A stretch of 39,636 bases of DNA, taken from positions 1-39,636 of the IMG/VR virus record IMGVR_UViG_3300021085_000003. The stretch is one strand, 5' to 3'. The notes beneath the pieces were generated by a model. It worked only from the letters and a program-made list of their open reading frames with translations, was not told the DNA's origin and did not search any database. This DNA is from a virus. This document shows positions 23,339 through 32,933 of this stretch, piece by piece; the first letter of the stretch is position 1, and every line of letters begins with the position of its first letter. The position numbers and the translations under genes are program-made.

Positions 23339-23481
23339 TGAGATTAGGGTTAGGTTTACAAATAAACTGTATTGCTGCTTCAAATGTAATTGGGGAGAAG
23401 TATGAGTTTGATAACAGATTTTGGAACCTGATTGGATTGCAGTGGGAAACTATTAATGATACTTGGGAGGAAGAAATATGA
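23338..23481 (+). CDS. Small protein sharing the W-LI-L-W-TIND-W motif (47 residues)
   Basis: The frame runs from ATG 23338 (TAATG with the previous stop) to TGA 23479-23481, beginning MRLGLGLQINCIAASNVIGE. The C-terminus FWNLIGLQWETINDTW parallels the end of the protein at 22705. It fills the gap between genes exactly. Role unknown. Confidence 0.5.
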   Translation: MRLGLGLQINCIAASNVIGEKYEFDNRFWNLIGLQWETINDTWEEEI

Positions 23482-23852
23482 GCACACTAACGGGGACTAA
23501 ACCAAAGGATACATATCAGGGACTTATAAAGACCTCTGACAACGGGCCTGTAAGCGGTTCTAAGCAACTTTCAGACGGTAATGGGAACCTTATCCCTGTC
23601 ACTGTTTCTTCTAGCTCTGTAGCCCTTACAGGGTCAGTCACAGCTAATGGAGAATCTTTAACTAGCTACACACATAACCAAACTACATCGGCAGTATCTT
23701 GGACTATAAATCATAATATGAATAAAAAACCTTCCGTAACAGTAGTTGATTCTGCTAACACATATGTGCTTGGGGAGGTTGAATATTTAGACGCAAACTC
23801 ACTTACAGTGAGCTTTAAAAACGCCTTTAAAGGTAAGGCACACTTAAATTAA
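23478..23852 (+). CDS. Small tail-fibre / adhesin-tip domain protein
   Basis: 124 residues from MSTLTGTKPKDTYQGL (ATGA overlap with the preceding stop). The C-terminal half (AVSWTINHNMNKKPSVTVVD, then VLGEVEYLDANSLTVSF, ending GKAHLN) is the short beta domain seen at the end of many phage tail fibres. Here it is a separate gene, so it may be a trimeric fibre tip or connector. Confidence 0.55.
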   Translation: MSTLTGTKPKDTYQGLIKTSDNGPVSGSKQLSDGNGNLIPVTVSSSSVALTGSVTANGESLTSYTHNQTTSAVSWTINHNMNKKPSVTVVDSANTYVLGEVEYLDANSLTVSFKNAFKGKAHLN

Positions 23853-23869
23853 AATCAAATAAATAAACA

Positions 23870-25267
23870 ATGGCTCTTAAACACTTAGTTGACTTAGACT
23901 TAGCAGGCAACGAAATTCAAAACGTAGTCTTGCAAAATTTGGCCACAGCACCAACAGGTGTTGAAGGTCAGATATTTTATGACACGGCAATCAATGCTGT
24001 AAAAGTACATACAGGCTCAGGCTTTGTACGCATTGGCGCAAGTGCTGATGGAAGTACAATCACTGAATCTAGTGGTGTATTCTCGGTAGGCACTATTGCT
24101 CTTAGCAATGTGGACGGTCTGCAATCATCTTTAGATGGCAAGGTAGATGACTCGCAAGTATTGACTAACGTACCTACAGGTGCAGTATTTACGGATACTA
24201 CCTACACTGTTGGTGACGGGGGTCTTACTCAGAAAAACTTTACCTCAACACTAAAAACCAAACTTGATGGTATTTCTACAGGCGCAACTAACACTGAGCC
24301 CGCAGCTATACTATATGGTGGTGGGAATCCTGAATTAGCTACAGGCGTTACAGGAGCCGAGGTTCGCACTTTAATTGGCGCAGGAACTAGCTCTTTAGCC
24401 TTAGGCTCTACGGCTTCAACGGCATTAGCAGGGAATACAACTACCATTTCATCGGGACAGGCCTCTGCTATTACGGCTAACTCTGCGAAGGTATCTATGG
24501 TTATAGGTAGTACGGGTGAATCAGCTATGGCGGGAGACACTAGAACTATCAGTAGTTCGGAGATAACTGCAATTACTGCTAACAGTGCAAAAGTAGGTAT
24601 TACCTCATCACAGGCAACTGCAATTAGCAATAACAGCGCTAAAGTAAGCGATACGGGTACACCTGCGATTTTATCTAATGGTACTGTACCTAGTTTAAAT
24701 ACCGGTATAAGTGCTGCTGAAGTAAGAACTCTTATTGACGTTCCTAGCGTATCTGATATAGGTAGCTTTGCTACAGTAAGTTATGTAGATGATGAAATTA
24801 CAGCTGTGCTTGATGCTGCACCGGCTGCATTAGATACTCTAAACGAACTTGCTGCATCTTTAAATGATGATGCTGATTTTGCAGGTACAATGACTACTGC
24901 ATTAAGTAACAAGCTGAACTCTTCTGCGTATACCGCTGCTGATGTATTGACTAAAATCAAAACAGTTGATGGTGCAGGTTCAGGTCTTGATGCTGACAAG
25001 TTAGACGGACAATCTTCTGCTTACTACAGAAACTACACAAACCTAACTAACAAGCCTAGTATACCTACGTTTGTAAGCCAAACAGTTACAGGCGCAAGTA
25101 GTGGTGCTACTGATTTGAGTTTAGGATTTGGTGGTTATGCTAACATTCAAATCTATGACGAGAGTGGTAACTTGATTATGACTGAGATTAATCAAGATGG
25201 TACCGGAGGTGCAACTGCACAATTGACAGCAAACGTAGACTTTAGAGTTGTAGCTGTAGGCGCATAA
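23870..25267 (+). CDS. Tail fibre protein
   Basis: 465 residues, Ala/Ser/Thr/Asn-rich, with phage-fibre features: the N-terminal DLAGNEIQNVVLQNLATAP and EGQIFYDTAINAVKVHTGSG peptides common at fibre bases, repeated ITANSAKV / ISNNSAKV units (three or more between residues 195 and 265), and ALDTLNELAASLNDDADF. The C-terminus is a small beta domain. Probably a trimeric, elongated fibre. Followed by a strong terminator. Confidence 0.75.
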   Translation: MALKHLVDLDLAGNEIQNVVLQNLATAPTGVEGQIFYDTAINAVKVHTGSGFVRIGASADGSTITESSGVFSVGTIALSNVDGLQSSLDGKVDDSQVLTNVPTGAVFTDTTYTVGDGGLTQKNFTSTLKTKLDGISTGATNTEPAAILYGGGNPELATGVTGAEVRTLIGAGTSSLALGSTASTALAGNTTTISSGQASAITANSAKVSMVIGSTGESAMAGDTRTISSSEITAITANSAKVGITSSQATAISNNSAKVSDTGTPAILSNGTVPSLNTGISAAEVRTLIDVPSVSDIGSFATVSYVDDEITAVLDAAPAALDTLNELAASLNDDADFAGTMTTALSNKLNSSAYTAADVLTKIKTVDGAGSGLDADKLDGQSSAYYRNYTNLTNKPSIPTFVSQTVTGASSGATDLSLGFGGYANIQIYDESGNLIMTEINQDGTGGATAQLTANVDFRVVAVGA

Positions 25268-25285
25268 TTTGTAGATTAACCATAG

Positions 25286-25313
25286 AGGGGGAGGGTATTC
25301 CTCCCCCTTTTTT
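25286..25313 (+). terminator. Rho-independent terminator after the fibre gene
   Basis: 8-bp stem GGGGGAGG / CCTCCCCC with a 5-nt loop and six T. A TTGTAGATTA box variant lies just upstream (25269-25278). Confidence 0.85.
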
Positions 25314-25325
25314 AACAATACATAT

Positions 25326-25889
25326 ATGGCTATAAAGTTTCTAACAGGTATAGAAGTTCAGGGTACACCTAGCGGTCCTGCTACAGTTACTACCGCCATT
25401 GTAGGTGAGACAATAGAAATCACTTTTACGCAGTCAACTGAATCTGTTGACGCATATCAGGTGTGGGCCGCGCAAGGTTCGGGCTCATATAGCTTAATAG
25501 CACAAGTACCTAAAGAAGATTTCGCGTCTACGATGTCAGTAGTTGATACATCTTTTGATACAGGAGGTACAAGAAATTACAGAGTATATTCTCTTCGAGC
25601 AGGAGTTTACTCTTCACCTGTTACAGCAAGTAGAACATATACTGTTTCTGCATTAGAGCCTTTAAATTTAGTTGTGACTCCTATGGAAGAGGCATTCACT
25701 GTAAAGTGGGACTACCCTGATTCTAGGTTTGTAAGTCACTTTGAAGTTTATCATCACAGTCACGCTACTCAGTCGTCTTTGAGTAGAAATTCTGCTAGCA
25801 TAGTATATTCAGGAGCAAGTACAGTATTCATAAAAGCCGTTGACGATGATAATTATCATCAGTTTTGGGTTGAGGTAATTACATCTTAA
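25326..25889 (+). CDS. Fibronectin type III-like tail protein
   Basis: 187 residues that divide into two FN3-like beta-sandwich repeats: TVTTAIVGETIEITFTQST...YQVWAAQGSGSYSLIA and LNLVVTPMEEAFTVKWDYP...FEVYHHSH, both with the W/Y spacing of the fold. FN3 modules decorate phage tails and may hold weak carbohydrate contacts. Start after an AT-rich leader following the terminator. Confidence 0.6.
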   Translation: MAIKFLTGIEVQGTPSGPATVTTAIVGETIEITFTQSTESVDAYQVWAAQGSGSYSLIAQVPKEDFASTMSVVDTSFDTGGTRNYRVYSLRAGVYSSPVTASRTYTVSALEPLNLVVTPMEEAFTVKWDYPDSRFVSHFEVYHHSHATQSSLSRNSASIVYSGASTVFIKAVDDDNYHQFWVEVITS

Positions 25890-26023
25890 TGAGTTTTTGG
25901 CAAGAAAAATTAGATGAATATCAAGAAGCACTCCTATCTGAACTTCAGATGGAAGAGCGCAATGATGATATGATTAAACTTTTAAGAAACAATATAGAAG
26001 AATGTTCAAAACTACTGAGCTAG
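25889..26023 (+). CDS. Small helical protein (44 residues)
   Basis: ATG 25889 forms TAATG with the FN3 stop; TAG at 26021-26023 overlaps the next gene by 22 bp. Sequence MSFWQEKLDEYQEALLSELQ continues as one charged amphipathic helix with Met/Leu heptads. Likely a small coiled-coil partner or chaperone of the fibre proteins. Confidence 0.5.
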   Translation: MSFWQEKLDEYQEALLSELQMEERNDDMIKLLRNNIEECSKLLS

Positions 26024-27726
26024 AAAGGGGTGATATAGTGAGTATCGTGGGAGCTATGGTTAGCGACTACGGTGGGCAAAGCTGTATTGTACCTGTAACT
26101 AAAAGAGGTCGAAGCAACACTATCGTTAACAGCGGAAGCGGTGAGTATGATGGTGGAGATAGAGTCATTGGATTCCCTAACGGATTTGAGGTAGATGGCG
26201 ACCTGCTTTTTACGGTAGGTTGGGGTGATGGCTTTGCAGTACGCAGGTTGAATAATGATGGAACAATGACAAGATTGTTTTACGAGAATAACTTCCTGTA
26301 TAGAGACACGACATCTAGTTACAACCACCTGCAGTCTGTAGCGATTGATACTATAAACAAAAAAGGTGTGGCTATGACATATAATGTCGATGGATACACA
26401 ACTTTTGATTATAGTGGTTTAATGAACGGAGGTACTACGTTTGTAAAAAACGAACGTCCTACACACTCTAACCCTCAAAGATTTATAAACGAAGGAGGAA
26501 TGAATCTTTCTTCAGCAGGTCTTTACTATACTAGCGGCTTAGTAGCTGCAGGTCCTTGGATTTATCTAGGAGAGTATGACGCAAGACACTATCAAAAGTA
26601 TCCGCGTAGAAACATAAACACAGGCTCAGAAGAGATTCTTACTTGGGAAGAGAATGGAAAGACGGGTACCGCTAATGACGACAGAAACGGTTACAGGCAC
26701 ACATTGTTTTATGACGAAGTAAACGATAGGGTTTTTTATTGTTCGTATTACAATGCTAACTTTATGATGATAGAAGATGCTTCTACGTCTGACCCTAAGT
26801 TAGTATGGTGTGACCTAGGAGATGCAGGTGCAGGTGATGATGCTTACGAGCAGGGGTTGCACATAGAAGACCCTGTTAATTATCCAAACATTATGACCGT
26901 AGGCGCCTCGGGTCGCCACGTTAAGATTGATATTTCACCTTGTCAAACAGGAACGAGGCCAACGATAATATCTACAATATACGAAACAGACAATAATAAA
27001 AAAGGACAATCTTTTGCTAACCTTTTTAGACTAGGTACAAAGTATCAAGATGCGACTACAGGTCGCCCTACTGATAAAATGCCCGGATATCCTGAGTTTA
27101 ACCCGATATCTCCTGACAGGGGTAGAGCAATGGGACACGGTTGGATTGATTGGGACAATGGAAGATTAGTATCTGTTTACAGATATAACACAAAAACAGA
27201 AGACACCACAAGTCTTGGTAGAGGAGCGACATATATGTCGGACTATGGCTCTCCTTGTTTTAGAATGTACTCCGCAAACGGGAGTGAGTTTTGGGTGCAG
27301 TTAGGATACGGATACAACGGACACAGCATCCATACTTGGGGCAGTGAGTACAAGAATCATATGTTCGAAAATTGGTCTGTCGAGTATGGCACATACAATT
27401 TAGATAATAACGCAAATGTTGATTTTGTTTATTGGTCAAAATCAGACTACTTTATTCCTAGCGGTTGCTCTTTAGGAGCTTTTGTCAGCAATAATGCAGG
27501 TGAAACTTGGGAGGCGTACACCGGTGATGAAGATACAGAACACATTTTTTCTTCTACAGGGAGTCAATTAAGAATAAAAATCACAGGTTCGGGAGACGTT
27601 TCCAAAAACGCTTACCGAATGTCTACTGCTAATGATGTGGTTTTATTTGGCACAATGTATGAGGCACAAAAAGACTCTGATGTAAGAACCAAGATAAGTA
27701 AATTTTCACTAAGAGGTAAAAAATAA
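26002..27726 (+). CDS. Large receptor-binding-like tail protein (possible beta-propeller)
   Basis: 574 residues, Gly/Asp/Tyr/Asn-rich, no coiled coil. Repeated short blade-like segments ([74 protein letters not shown]) suggest a beta-propeller in residues 40-400. The C-terminal [20 protein letters not shown] resembles a BNR/Asp-box (S-x-D-x-G-x-T-W-like). A glycan-binding or glycosidase-like receptor function is plausible; catalytic residues were not identified. Confidence 0.6.
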   Translation: MFKTTELERGDIVSIVGAMVSDYGGQSCIVPVTKRGRSNTIVNSGSGEYDGGDRVIGFPNGFEVDGDLLFTVGWGDGFAVRRLNNDGTMTRLFYENNFLYRDTTSSYNHLQSVAIDTINKKGVAMTYNVDGYTTFDYSGLMNGGTTFVKNERPTHSNPQRFINEGGMNLSSAGLYYTSGLVAAGPWIYLGEYDARHYQKYPRRNINTGSEEILTWEENGKTGTANDDRNGYRHTLFYDEVNDRVFYCSYYNANFMMIEDASTSDPKLVWCDLGDAGAGDDAYEQGLHIEDPVNYPNIMTVGASGRHVKIDISPCQTGTRPTIISTIYETDNNKKGQSFANLFRLGTKYQDATTGRPTDKMPGYPEFNPISPDRGRAMGHGWIDWDNGRLVSVYRYNTKTEDTTSLGRGATYMSDYGSPCFRMYSANGSEFWVQLGYGYNGHSIHTWGSEYKNHMFENWSVEYGTYNLDNNANVDFVYWSKSDYFIPSGCSLGAFVSNNAGETWEAYTGDEDTEHIFSSTGSQLRIKITGSGDVSKNAYRMSTANDVVLFGTMYEAQKDSDVRTKISKFSLRGKK

Positions 27727-29648
27727 TGGCTACAGTTTCAGGAAGTAAAAGAAAAAAGAATATAAGTGCGTTGCAAGTTGGTGGCCAAGACGTTGCTACA
27801 GAATCGTATGTGAATAATCAAGGGTACCTTACCACAGAAACAGATAGTCAAACATTATCTATAAGCGGTACAACTCTTTCTCTTCAGAACGGGGGCTCTG
27901 TTACATTACCTACAAGCACAGGACCTCAGGGTGAAGAAGGGCCTCAGGGTCCTACAGGAGATACAGGAGCTACAGGAGCTACAGGGCCTCAGGGAGCGAC
28001 AGGGCCTCAAGGCGGAACAGGGCCTCAAGGACCTCAAGGACCGGACGGACCCGAAGGACCCGAAGGACCACAAGGACCTAGGGGTGATGAAGGCGGAACA
28101 GGACCGCAAGGTCCACAGGGAAGCACCGGAGCTACAGGAGCTGCAGGGGCTACAGGTGGTATTGGTCCTCAAGGTCCTCAGGGAGCTACAGGAGCTACAG
28201 GTGGTGTTGGACCTCAAGGTCCTCAGGGAGATACGGGAGCTACAGGTGCTGTTGGGCCGGAAGGTCCACAGGGAGATACAGGCGCTACAGGTGCTACAGG
28301 CCCTCAAGGTGAGATAGGCGAGGTTGGAGAACAGGGAAATCCCGGAGCCACAGGAGCTACGGGTCCACAAGGACCTCAAGGAGCTACAGGCCCTCAAGGT
28401 GCTACAGGAGGTATAGGCCCCGAAGGTCCTCAAGGCGATACAGGAAGCACGGGTCCTCAAGGCCCTCAAGGTGCTACCGGAGCCACAGGTTCCACAGGAC
28501 CACAAGGACCCGCAGGCCCTGATGGGCCGCAAGGAGATACAGGTGCACAAGGAGCACAGGGTCCCCAAGGAGATATTGGACCTGAAGGTGCTAGAGGTGA
28601 CGAAGGTGGAACAGGGCCTCAGGGCCCCGCAGGTCCTGCAGGTTCTGCAGGAGCTACAGGTCCACAAGGTCCTGCCGGAAGCAGCGGTTCTGATGGGAAC
28701 TCTGTGACTAATGCTTCTTTGCAAAACTATGAGTTAGTCTTAGAGATTGAAAATGTCGGAGAGGTTAATGTAGGTAATGTTCGAGGTGCAACAGGTGCGG
28801 CAGGTAGTAACGGTTCAGCAGGGGCTACGGGCCCACAAGGTGCTACAGGTCCACAAGGCCCCGCAGGGGACGAGGGGCCACAAGGTGACGCAGGAGCTAC
28901 AGGCCCACAAGGACCCGCAGGCCCCGCAGGAGCAGCGGGAGCAGCAGGTGCCACGGGTGCTGAAGGACCACAGGGGGATGCCGGTCCGCAGGGACCTGCA
29001 GGAAGTACAGGAGCAACGGGCCCGCAAGGTCCCGCAGGTAGTACAGGTAGTACAGGAGCAGCCGGTCCCGAGGGGCCACAAGGAGATGCGGGTGCGACAG
29101 GAGCCACAGGACCTCAGGGACCTCAGGGAGACGCAGGGGCAACAGGAGCAACAGGGCCGCAAGGACCTGCCGGAAGTAATGGTACTAACGGAACCAATGG
29201 TTCAAATGGGTCTATGTACGGTCCTGACAAGTATTTATTCCAAACATCAGCAACGTACACTAGCTCAAATGCTAAGATATCAATAAACGCTCAAGAGATT
29301 AACGGAAGCACAAACACAAGTTTAGCAAGTAACAGAATAACATTTGGCTCCGCAGGAACATACTTGATTTCTTGGAACATAAATTGGCAATCTCTATATG
29401 CTAACCGAAGCACTTTTGGTGCTACGGCTAAATTGAACGGGGTAACGATTTCAGGAGGAACTAACTTGCAGTATTTTAGATACAATACATACGGTCATAA
29501 AAGTACCACGAATACATCTTTTGCGATAACTGTAACAGCAAATCAGTATTTAGAGTTTTTTACTTTCCTTCACGCAGGGTCAGTAAATCACAAGGTGACT
29601 AGCACGAACGGAGATGGTGGGGCGATAACAGTAATGAGAATAGTATAA
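27726..29648 (+). CDS. Collagen-like tail fibre with C1q/TNF-like tip
   Basis: 640 residues. Residues 1-65 form a beta-like attachment segment. Gly-X-Y repeats run from Gly66 to about residue 325 (roughly 86 triplets), mostly GPQ, GAT and GxP. A non-collagen insert of about 28 residues ([19 protein letters not shown]) follows, then a second Gly-X-Y block 354-494 (about 47 triplets) and a C-terminal 144-residue beta domain ([38 protein letters not shown]) like BclA/C1q heads. It should form a long trimeric rod with a binding tip. DNA in the block is GC-rich and internally repetitive. Confidence 0.85.
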   Translation: MATVSGSKRKKNISALQVGGQDVATESYVNNQGYLTTETDSQTLSISGTTLSLQNGGSVTLPTSTGPQGEEGPQGPTGDTGATGATGPQGATGPQGGTGPQGPQGPDGPEGPEGPQGPRGDEGGTGPQGPQGSTGATGAAGATGGIGPQGPQGATGATGGVGPQGPQGDTGATGAVGPEGPQGDTGATGATGPQGEIGEVGEQGNPGATGATGPQGPQGATGPQGATGGIGPEGPQGDTGSTGPQGPQGATGATGSTGPQGPAGPDGPQGDTGAQGAQGPQGDIGPEGARGDEGGTGPQGPAGPAGSAGATGPQGPAGSSGSDGNSVTNASLQNYELVLEIENVGEVNVGNVRGATGAAGSNGSAGATGPQGATGPQGPAGDEGPQGDAGATGPQGPAGPAGAAGAAGATGAEGPQGDAGPQGPAGSTGATGPQGPAGSTGSTGAAGPEGPQGDAGATGATGPQGPQGDAGATGATGPQGPAGSNGTNGTNGSNGSMYGPDKYLFQTSATYTSSNAKISINAQEINGSTNTSLASNRITFGSAGTYLISWNINWQSLYANRSTFGATAKLNGVTISGGTNLQYFRYNTYGHKSTTNTSFAITVTANQYLEFFTFLHAGSVNHKVTSTNGDGGAITVMRIV

Positions 29649-29833
29649 TGGTTGAGACTAAATATTACATAGAGGATTTAATTGACGGTTTTGTATTGCA
29701 GGACGATGGCTCTTGGGATTGGTTTACCGATAACGAAGAGAAGAAATTTAACACGTATAATGACGCGTTAGCTCACATCGAAACACTAGACGATGGTGTG
29801 TATAAAGTTTTTAACAGAATAGTTAAATACTAG
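29648..29833 (+). CDS. Small acidic protein after the collagen fibre
   Basis: 61 residues, Asp/Glu/Trp-rich (FVLQDDGSWDWFTDNEEKKF), soluble. TAATG overlap with the fibre stop. It may be a fibre chaperone or cap, inferred only from coupling. No family recognised. Confidence 0.5.
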   Translation: MVETKYYIEDLIDGFVLQDDGSWDWFTDNEEKKFNTYNDALAHIETLDDGVYKVFNRIVKY

Positions 29834-29840
29834 TATTATA

Positions 29841-29869
29841 AGTTATATTTGTCTATAACAAATATAACT
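29841..29869. promoter_or_regulatory. 12-bp perfect inverted repeat
   Basis: AGTTATATTTGT and ACAAATATAACT are exact complements around CTATA, between two genes 47 bp apart. It is all AT-rich, so it is more likely an operator or promoter element (it includes TATATTTG, matching the Bacteroidota -7 box TAnnTTTG) than a terminator. It could start transcription of the coiled-coil/portal group. Confidence 0.45.
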
Positions 29870-29879
29870 ATTATAATAA

Positions 29880-30119
29880 ATGGGGAAGAAGAAGAAAATC
29901 AATAAAGCAGAACTTGAGGCACTTCAGCAACTAGTAGCAACTAGGACGGAGATTATAAAAACCTTAGGTGAGCTAGAGATTAAGAAAATGCAAGTGGCGT
30001 CTAATTTTGATGCTGTAGAGAACTCTCTCACGGAACGAAGAGCTGCTCTAGAAGAGAAGTACGGTCATATAAATGTAAATTTAAGTACAGGAGAGTACGA
30101 GGAAATTAAAGATGAATAA
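29880..30119 (+). CDS. Small coiled-coil protein
   Basis: 79 residues. A lysine-rich start (MGKKKKINKAELEAL) is followed by a helix of about 50 residues with heptad spacing (LQQLVATRTEIIKTLGELEI). It ends with an acidic, beta-like tail. The type is common in Bacteroidota phage structural clusters. It could be a head or connector accessory protein. It directly precedes the 520-residue protein. Confidence 0.5.
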   Translation: MGKKKKINKAELEALQQLVATRTEIIKTLGELEIKKMQVASNFDAVENSLTERRAALEEKYGHINVNLSTGEYEEIKDE

Positions 30120-31682
30120 ATGAAACGATTAAAAGTAGGTGCGGTAAACTCTATTTCTTTTATTAGAAATATAGGCTATACTATAAACTCATTTGATGTA
30201 ACTTTTGAGAAGGTAGTAGGCCCTACTGCACTGTCTTTGACCGGCCTTCAAGACCAATTAGAACTGAGTAGCTGTTCTGATTTTATTGTATTAAACATTG
30301 ACTTGCTAACACACACACTAGACGGTGGTGAATATTACCTATCTATTTCTAATGAGGGTAATGTAAGCACATACCTATGTGAAGTTCAGGCTCATCAATA
30401 TAACACTCTAGCTGCTGATTCCATATACTCTGATAGCGTTGTTCTTTCTAGTGAAATTACTGAAAGTTCTACTGTTGAGAATACTGACGGAACATCTCCG
30501 GCACCTTCGGGAAGCGCTAGCGAATCAATGTCTGTAACCCTTAGGGATAACACATACGGAGATATGACTTCTCCATACTACGTAAGAACAGACTCTTGGG
30601 TAGCTCAGGCGAATATCGAAACCATAGGTTCTTCTATAACTCAGATTAAATTTAAGATAACGGATAGTAGTTCTCAGGAAATAAGTAAGGTTGTATCAGT
30701 AACCGACAATAGTTTTATGTCAGTATCTTTTGACATAGAGGATGAGACAATAAACTTCGGTGATGTAGCAGATTGGGTAATAGAAGGGTTAAATTCTTCT
30801 GACGAAGTGGTTTATACATCTAGTACACAGAAACTCATTATACCTCCTAAAATCAGCCTTTACTTAGCTGAGTCTTTATCAGACGCTAACGATATGAGAA
30901 GCAATGGCTCATCTGCTATAGAGGTTCTCAATGGTTCTAGCGCCACATACAATCTTTATGCTTACTTAGAGTCAAACACAAATGCTCAGATAACAGCTCA
31001 CAACAGAACCTCAGTAAGCGATAAGGTATTTAATAACTCAGGTGTAGGTAGTATATTCGGTAGTGAGGCATTCAGCATATCGCCAACTGCCAACTCTATG
31101 GAGTTAGTCTCCTCTGACGTAGTACCTGCTTGGACATCTGAAGCGACTGAGAGAAACATAAAGTATTACTGCTACTTTACTTGGTCAGGCGGATACGTTA
31201 CACCTTTAATAAATAACATAGCAGGTGTATACAACACCTCCTCTTACGGTGAAGAGACTAATGGCATAAATCAAAGGCCTTATTCTAAAGAAACCTTGAC
31301 TATATCGGGAACTACGTTTACCCTTGAAGGATTTAGCCCTATACTATATAACTCACTAACGTCTTACACGAATAGCAGGTTAGCTCTTTATATGGGTAAT
31401 GGAACTTATGTAATGAATACAAACCACGTAAACAATATCGCAGTACAACAGGAGTATTCTGATGGCACTACTGAGGAAACAATAATAACCAAGTCTCAGC
31501 TATCTAACGCAGGTATCTTCCCTGCTATGCAGGGGGATTCCTTTGATGTTTATGCTTATGTATCTAGAATAAATTCAAGTAAAACATTGGTTCACAATAA
31601 AGTTTGGGTTAAATACGGCAGTTATTGGTTTAATGTAGACAACGACTCTGTAGATTCTCCTCACTTTTTACTTGAGATTTAA
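30120..31682 (+). CDS. Structural protein upstream of the portal
   Basis: 520 residues, Ser/Thr/Asn-rich, multi-domain beta (about 20-105, 120-245 with Ig-like pattern VSVTDNSFMSVSFDIED, 250-500). No coiled coil, membrane helix or enzyme motif. It follows the previous stop without a gap and lies 16 bp before the portal gene. A head-decoration or fibre protein would fit; position suggests head. Confidence 0.5.
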   Translation: MKRLKVGAVNSISFIRNIGYTINSFDVTFEKVVGPTALSLTGLQDQLELSSCSDFIVLNIDLLTHTLDGGEYYLSISNEGNVSTYLCEVQAHQYNTLAADSIYSDSVVLSSEITESSTVENTDGTSPAPSGSASESMSVTLRDNTYGDMTSPYYVRTDSWVAQANIETIGSSITQIKFKITDSSSQEISKVVSVTDNSFMSVSFDIEDETINFGDVADWVIEGLNSSDEVVYTSSTQKLIIPPKISLYLAESLSDANDMRSNGSSAIEVLNGSSATYNLYAYLESNTNAQITAHNRTSVSDKVFNNSGVGSIFGSEAFSISPTANSMELVSSDVVPAWTSEATERNIKYYCYFTWSGGYVTPLINNIAGVYNTSSYGEETNGINQRPYSKETLTISGTTFTLEGFSPILYNSLTSYTNSRLALYMGNGTYVMNTNHVNNIAVQQEYSDGTTEETIITKSQLSNAGIFPAMQGDSFDVYAYVSRINSSKTLVHNKVWVKYGSYWFNVDNDSVDSPHFLLEI

Positions 31683-31683
31683 C

Positions 31684-31693
31684 TTGTAAATTA
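31684..31693 (+). promoter_or_regulatory. TTGTAAATTA box before the portal gene
   Basis: Exact copy, 5 bp before the portal ATG, in a 16-bp intergenic gap. Confidence 0.35.
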
Positions 31694-31698
31694 TATTA

Positions 31699-32931
31699 AT
31701 GGGACTAGTAAATAATATTGTAGATTTTTTCGCATCAAAAACATTTGTTCAGGCTACTGAATCAAGTGTGTCTGCGAACGAACTAGAGAACGCTATTGTC
31801 GACCTTAACGGTCGTTATAAATTAGGTCATACTAACCTAGGTGATTACATTAAGTTTGGAGTCAATGATGACTTCCCTGTAATCCTAGAAAAGATGCTTC
31901 GTCAGTCTCCTGTTCATTCAGGAATCTTAACAAAGAAGGCTAAGATGATAGCCGGCAATGATATAGATTATAAAGATGATTTCTTATCTACAAAAAAAGC
32001 AAAGCAAGAACTAAAGGTTTTTCTTAATAATTGCGCGGGTAATAACAAAGGTATGTATGACGTGATTTCTCACGCTGCATTCCAATATGAGCACAAGGGT
32101 GCTGCTGCTTTTTATGTTCGTTGGAACAGAGGAAGAACAAAGATTGTAGAATTTAAATCACTAGACCCCAAAGGAGTTAGAGCTGCAGAGCCTAATGAGC
32201 AAGGTGAAATTACACACTACATTGTAAGAAGAAGTTTTGGATACGGAGCAAACTCAGTACAGCACAACGACCCTAAGAGAATCAAAGCCTTTAGCAAGTA
32301 CGACAAGTCTGCGAAAGAGGCTGTACTATATGTTGCTAACCCATACTCAGGAAATCCTTATTACGGAGTCCCCAACTATATTTCTGCTTTCCATTATATC
32401 GCGAGTGATTTCGAGTTTGGTAAGCATATTAAAAATTCCTCAGCTAATGGATTCACGCCAAAGGTACTCGCTACTTTCATTGGCCGGAATATGTCTAATG
32501 AGCAAAAAGCATCTGAATACAGTAAATTCAAAGAGTCTTTCACAGGCCCTGAAGCGGATAACTTCATCGTCAGTTGGGTCAAAAAAGAAGAAGACGCACC
32601 AAAATTCACGCCTTTAGACATCGCAAATTTAGACAAAACCATAGACGTATTATCAAGATTAAATGACGCTAAAATACTTACTGCTCATAATATTACTAGT
32701 CCTACCCTCTTTGGGGTTATGGTTAGCGGTAAGCTCGGAGGAACAGGGAACGAACTTGTCACGGCTTATCAGATATTTAGGGCAACAGAAACGCTACCTA
32801 ATAGAGAGGTTATTCTAGGGGGTATCAACAGAATCCTATCGACTGTAGGATTTGACAAGATGGAATTATCTGTCGTTGAAGAAGATATAAACCTTGAAAG
32901 TATCAAGGGGGCTAACACAACCGATGTATAA
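31699..32931 (+). CDS. Portal protein
   Basis: 410 residues with the order typical of Bacteroidota phage portals: DFPVILEKMLRQSPVHSGIL, a wing with SGNPYYGVPNYISAFHYI, and the crown/clip region IASDFEFGKHIKNSSANGF, LTAHNITSPTLFGVMV and KLGGTGNELVTAYQIF. The portal forms the 12-subunit ring at the head vertex where TerL docks. The gene is unusually far (over 21 kb) from terL and 10 kb past the capsid gene. Confidence 0.9.
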   Translation: MGLVNNIVDFFASKTFVQATESSVSANELENAIVDLNGRYKLGHTNLGDYIKFGVNDDFPVILEKMLRQSPVHSGILTKKAKMIAGNDIDYKDDFLSTKKAKQELKVFLNNCAGNNKGMYDVISHAAFQYEHKGAAAFYVRWNRGRTKIVEFKSLDPKGVRAAEPNEQGEITHYIVRRSFGYGANSVQHNDPKRIKAFSKYDKSAKEAVLYVANPYSGNPYYGVPNYISAFHYIASDFEFGKHIKNSSANGFTPKVLATFIGRNMSNEQKASEYSKFKESFTGPEADNFIVSWVKKEEDAPKFTPLDIANLDKTIDVLSRLNDAKILTAHNITSPTLFGVMVSGKLGGTGNELVTAYQIFRATETLPNREVILGGINRILSTVGFDKMELSVVEEDINLESIKGANTTDV

Positions 32932-32933
32932 AG

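Noticed and set aside
27906-29162. Long minus-strand and alternate-frame ORFs over the collagen gene
   Set aside because: Gly-X-Y codons leave the other frames free of stops; the PG- or CS-rich translations are shadows.
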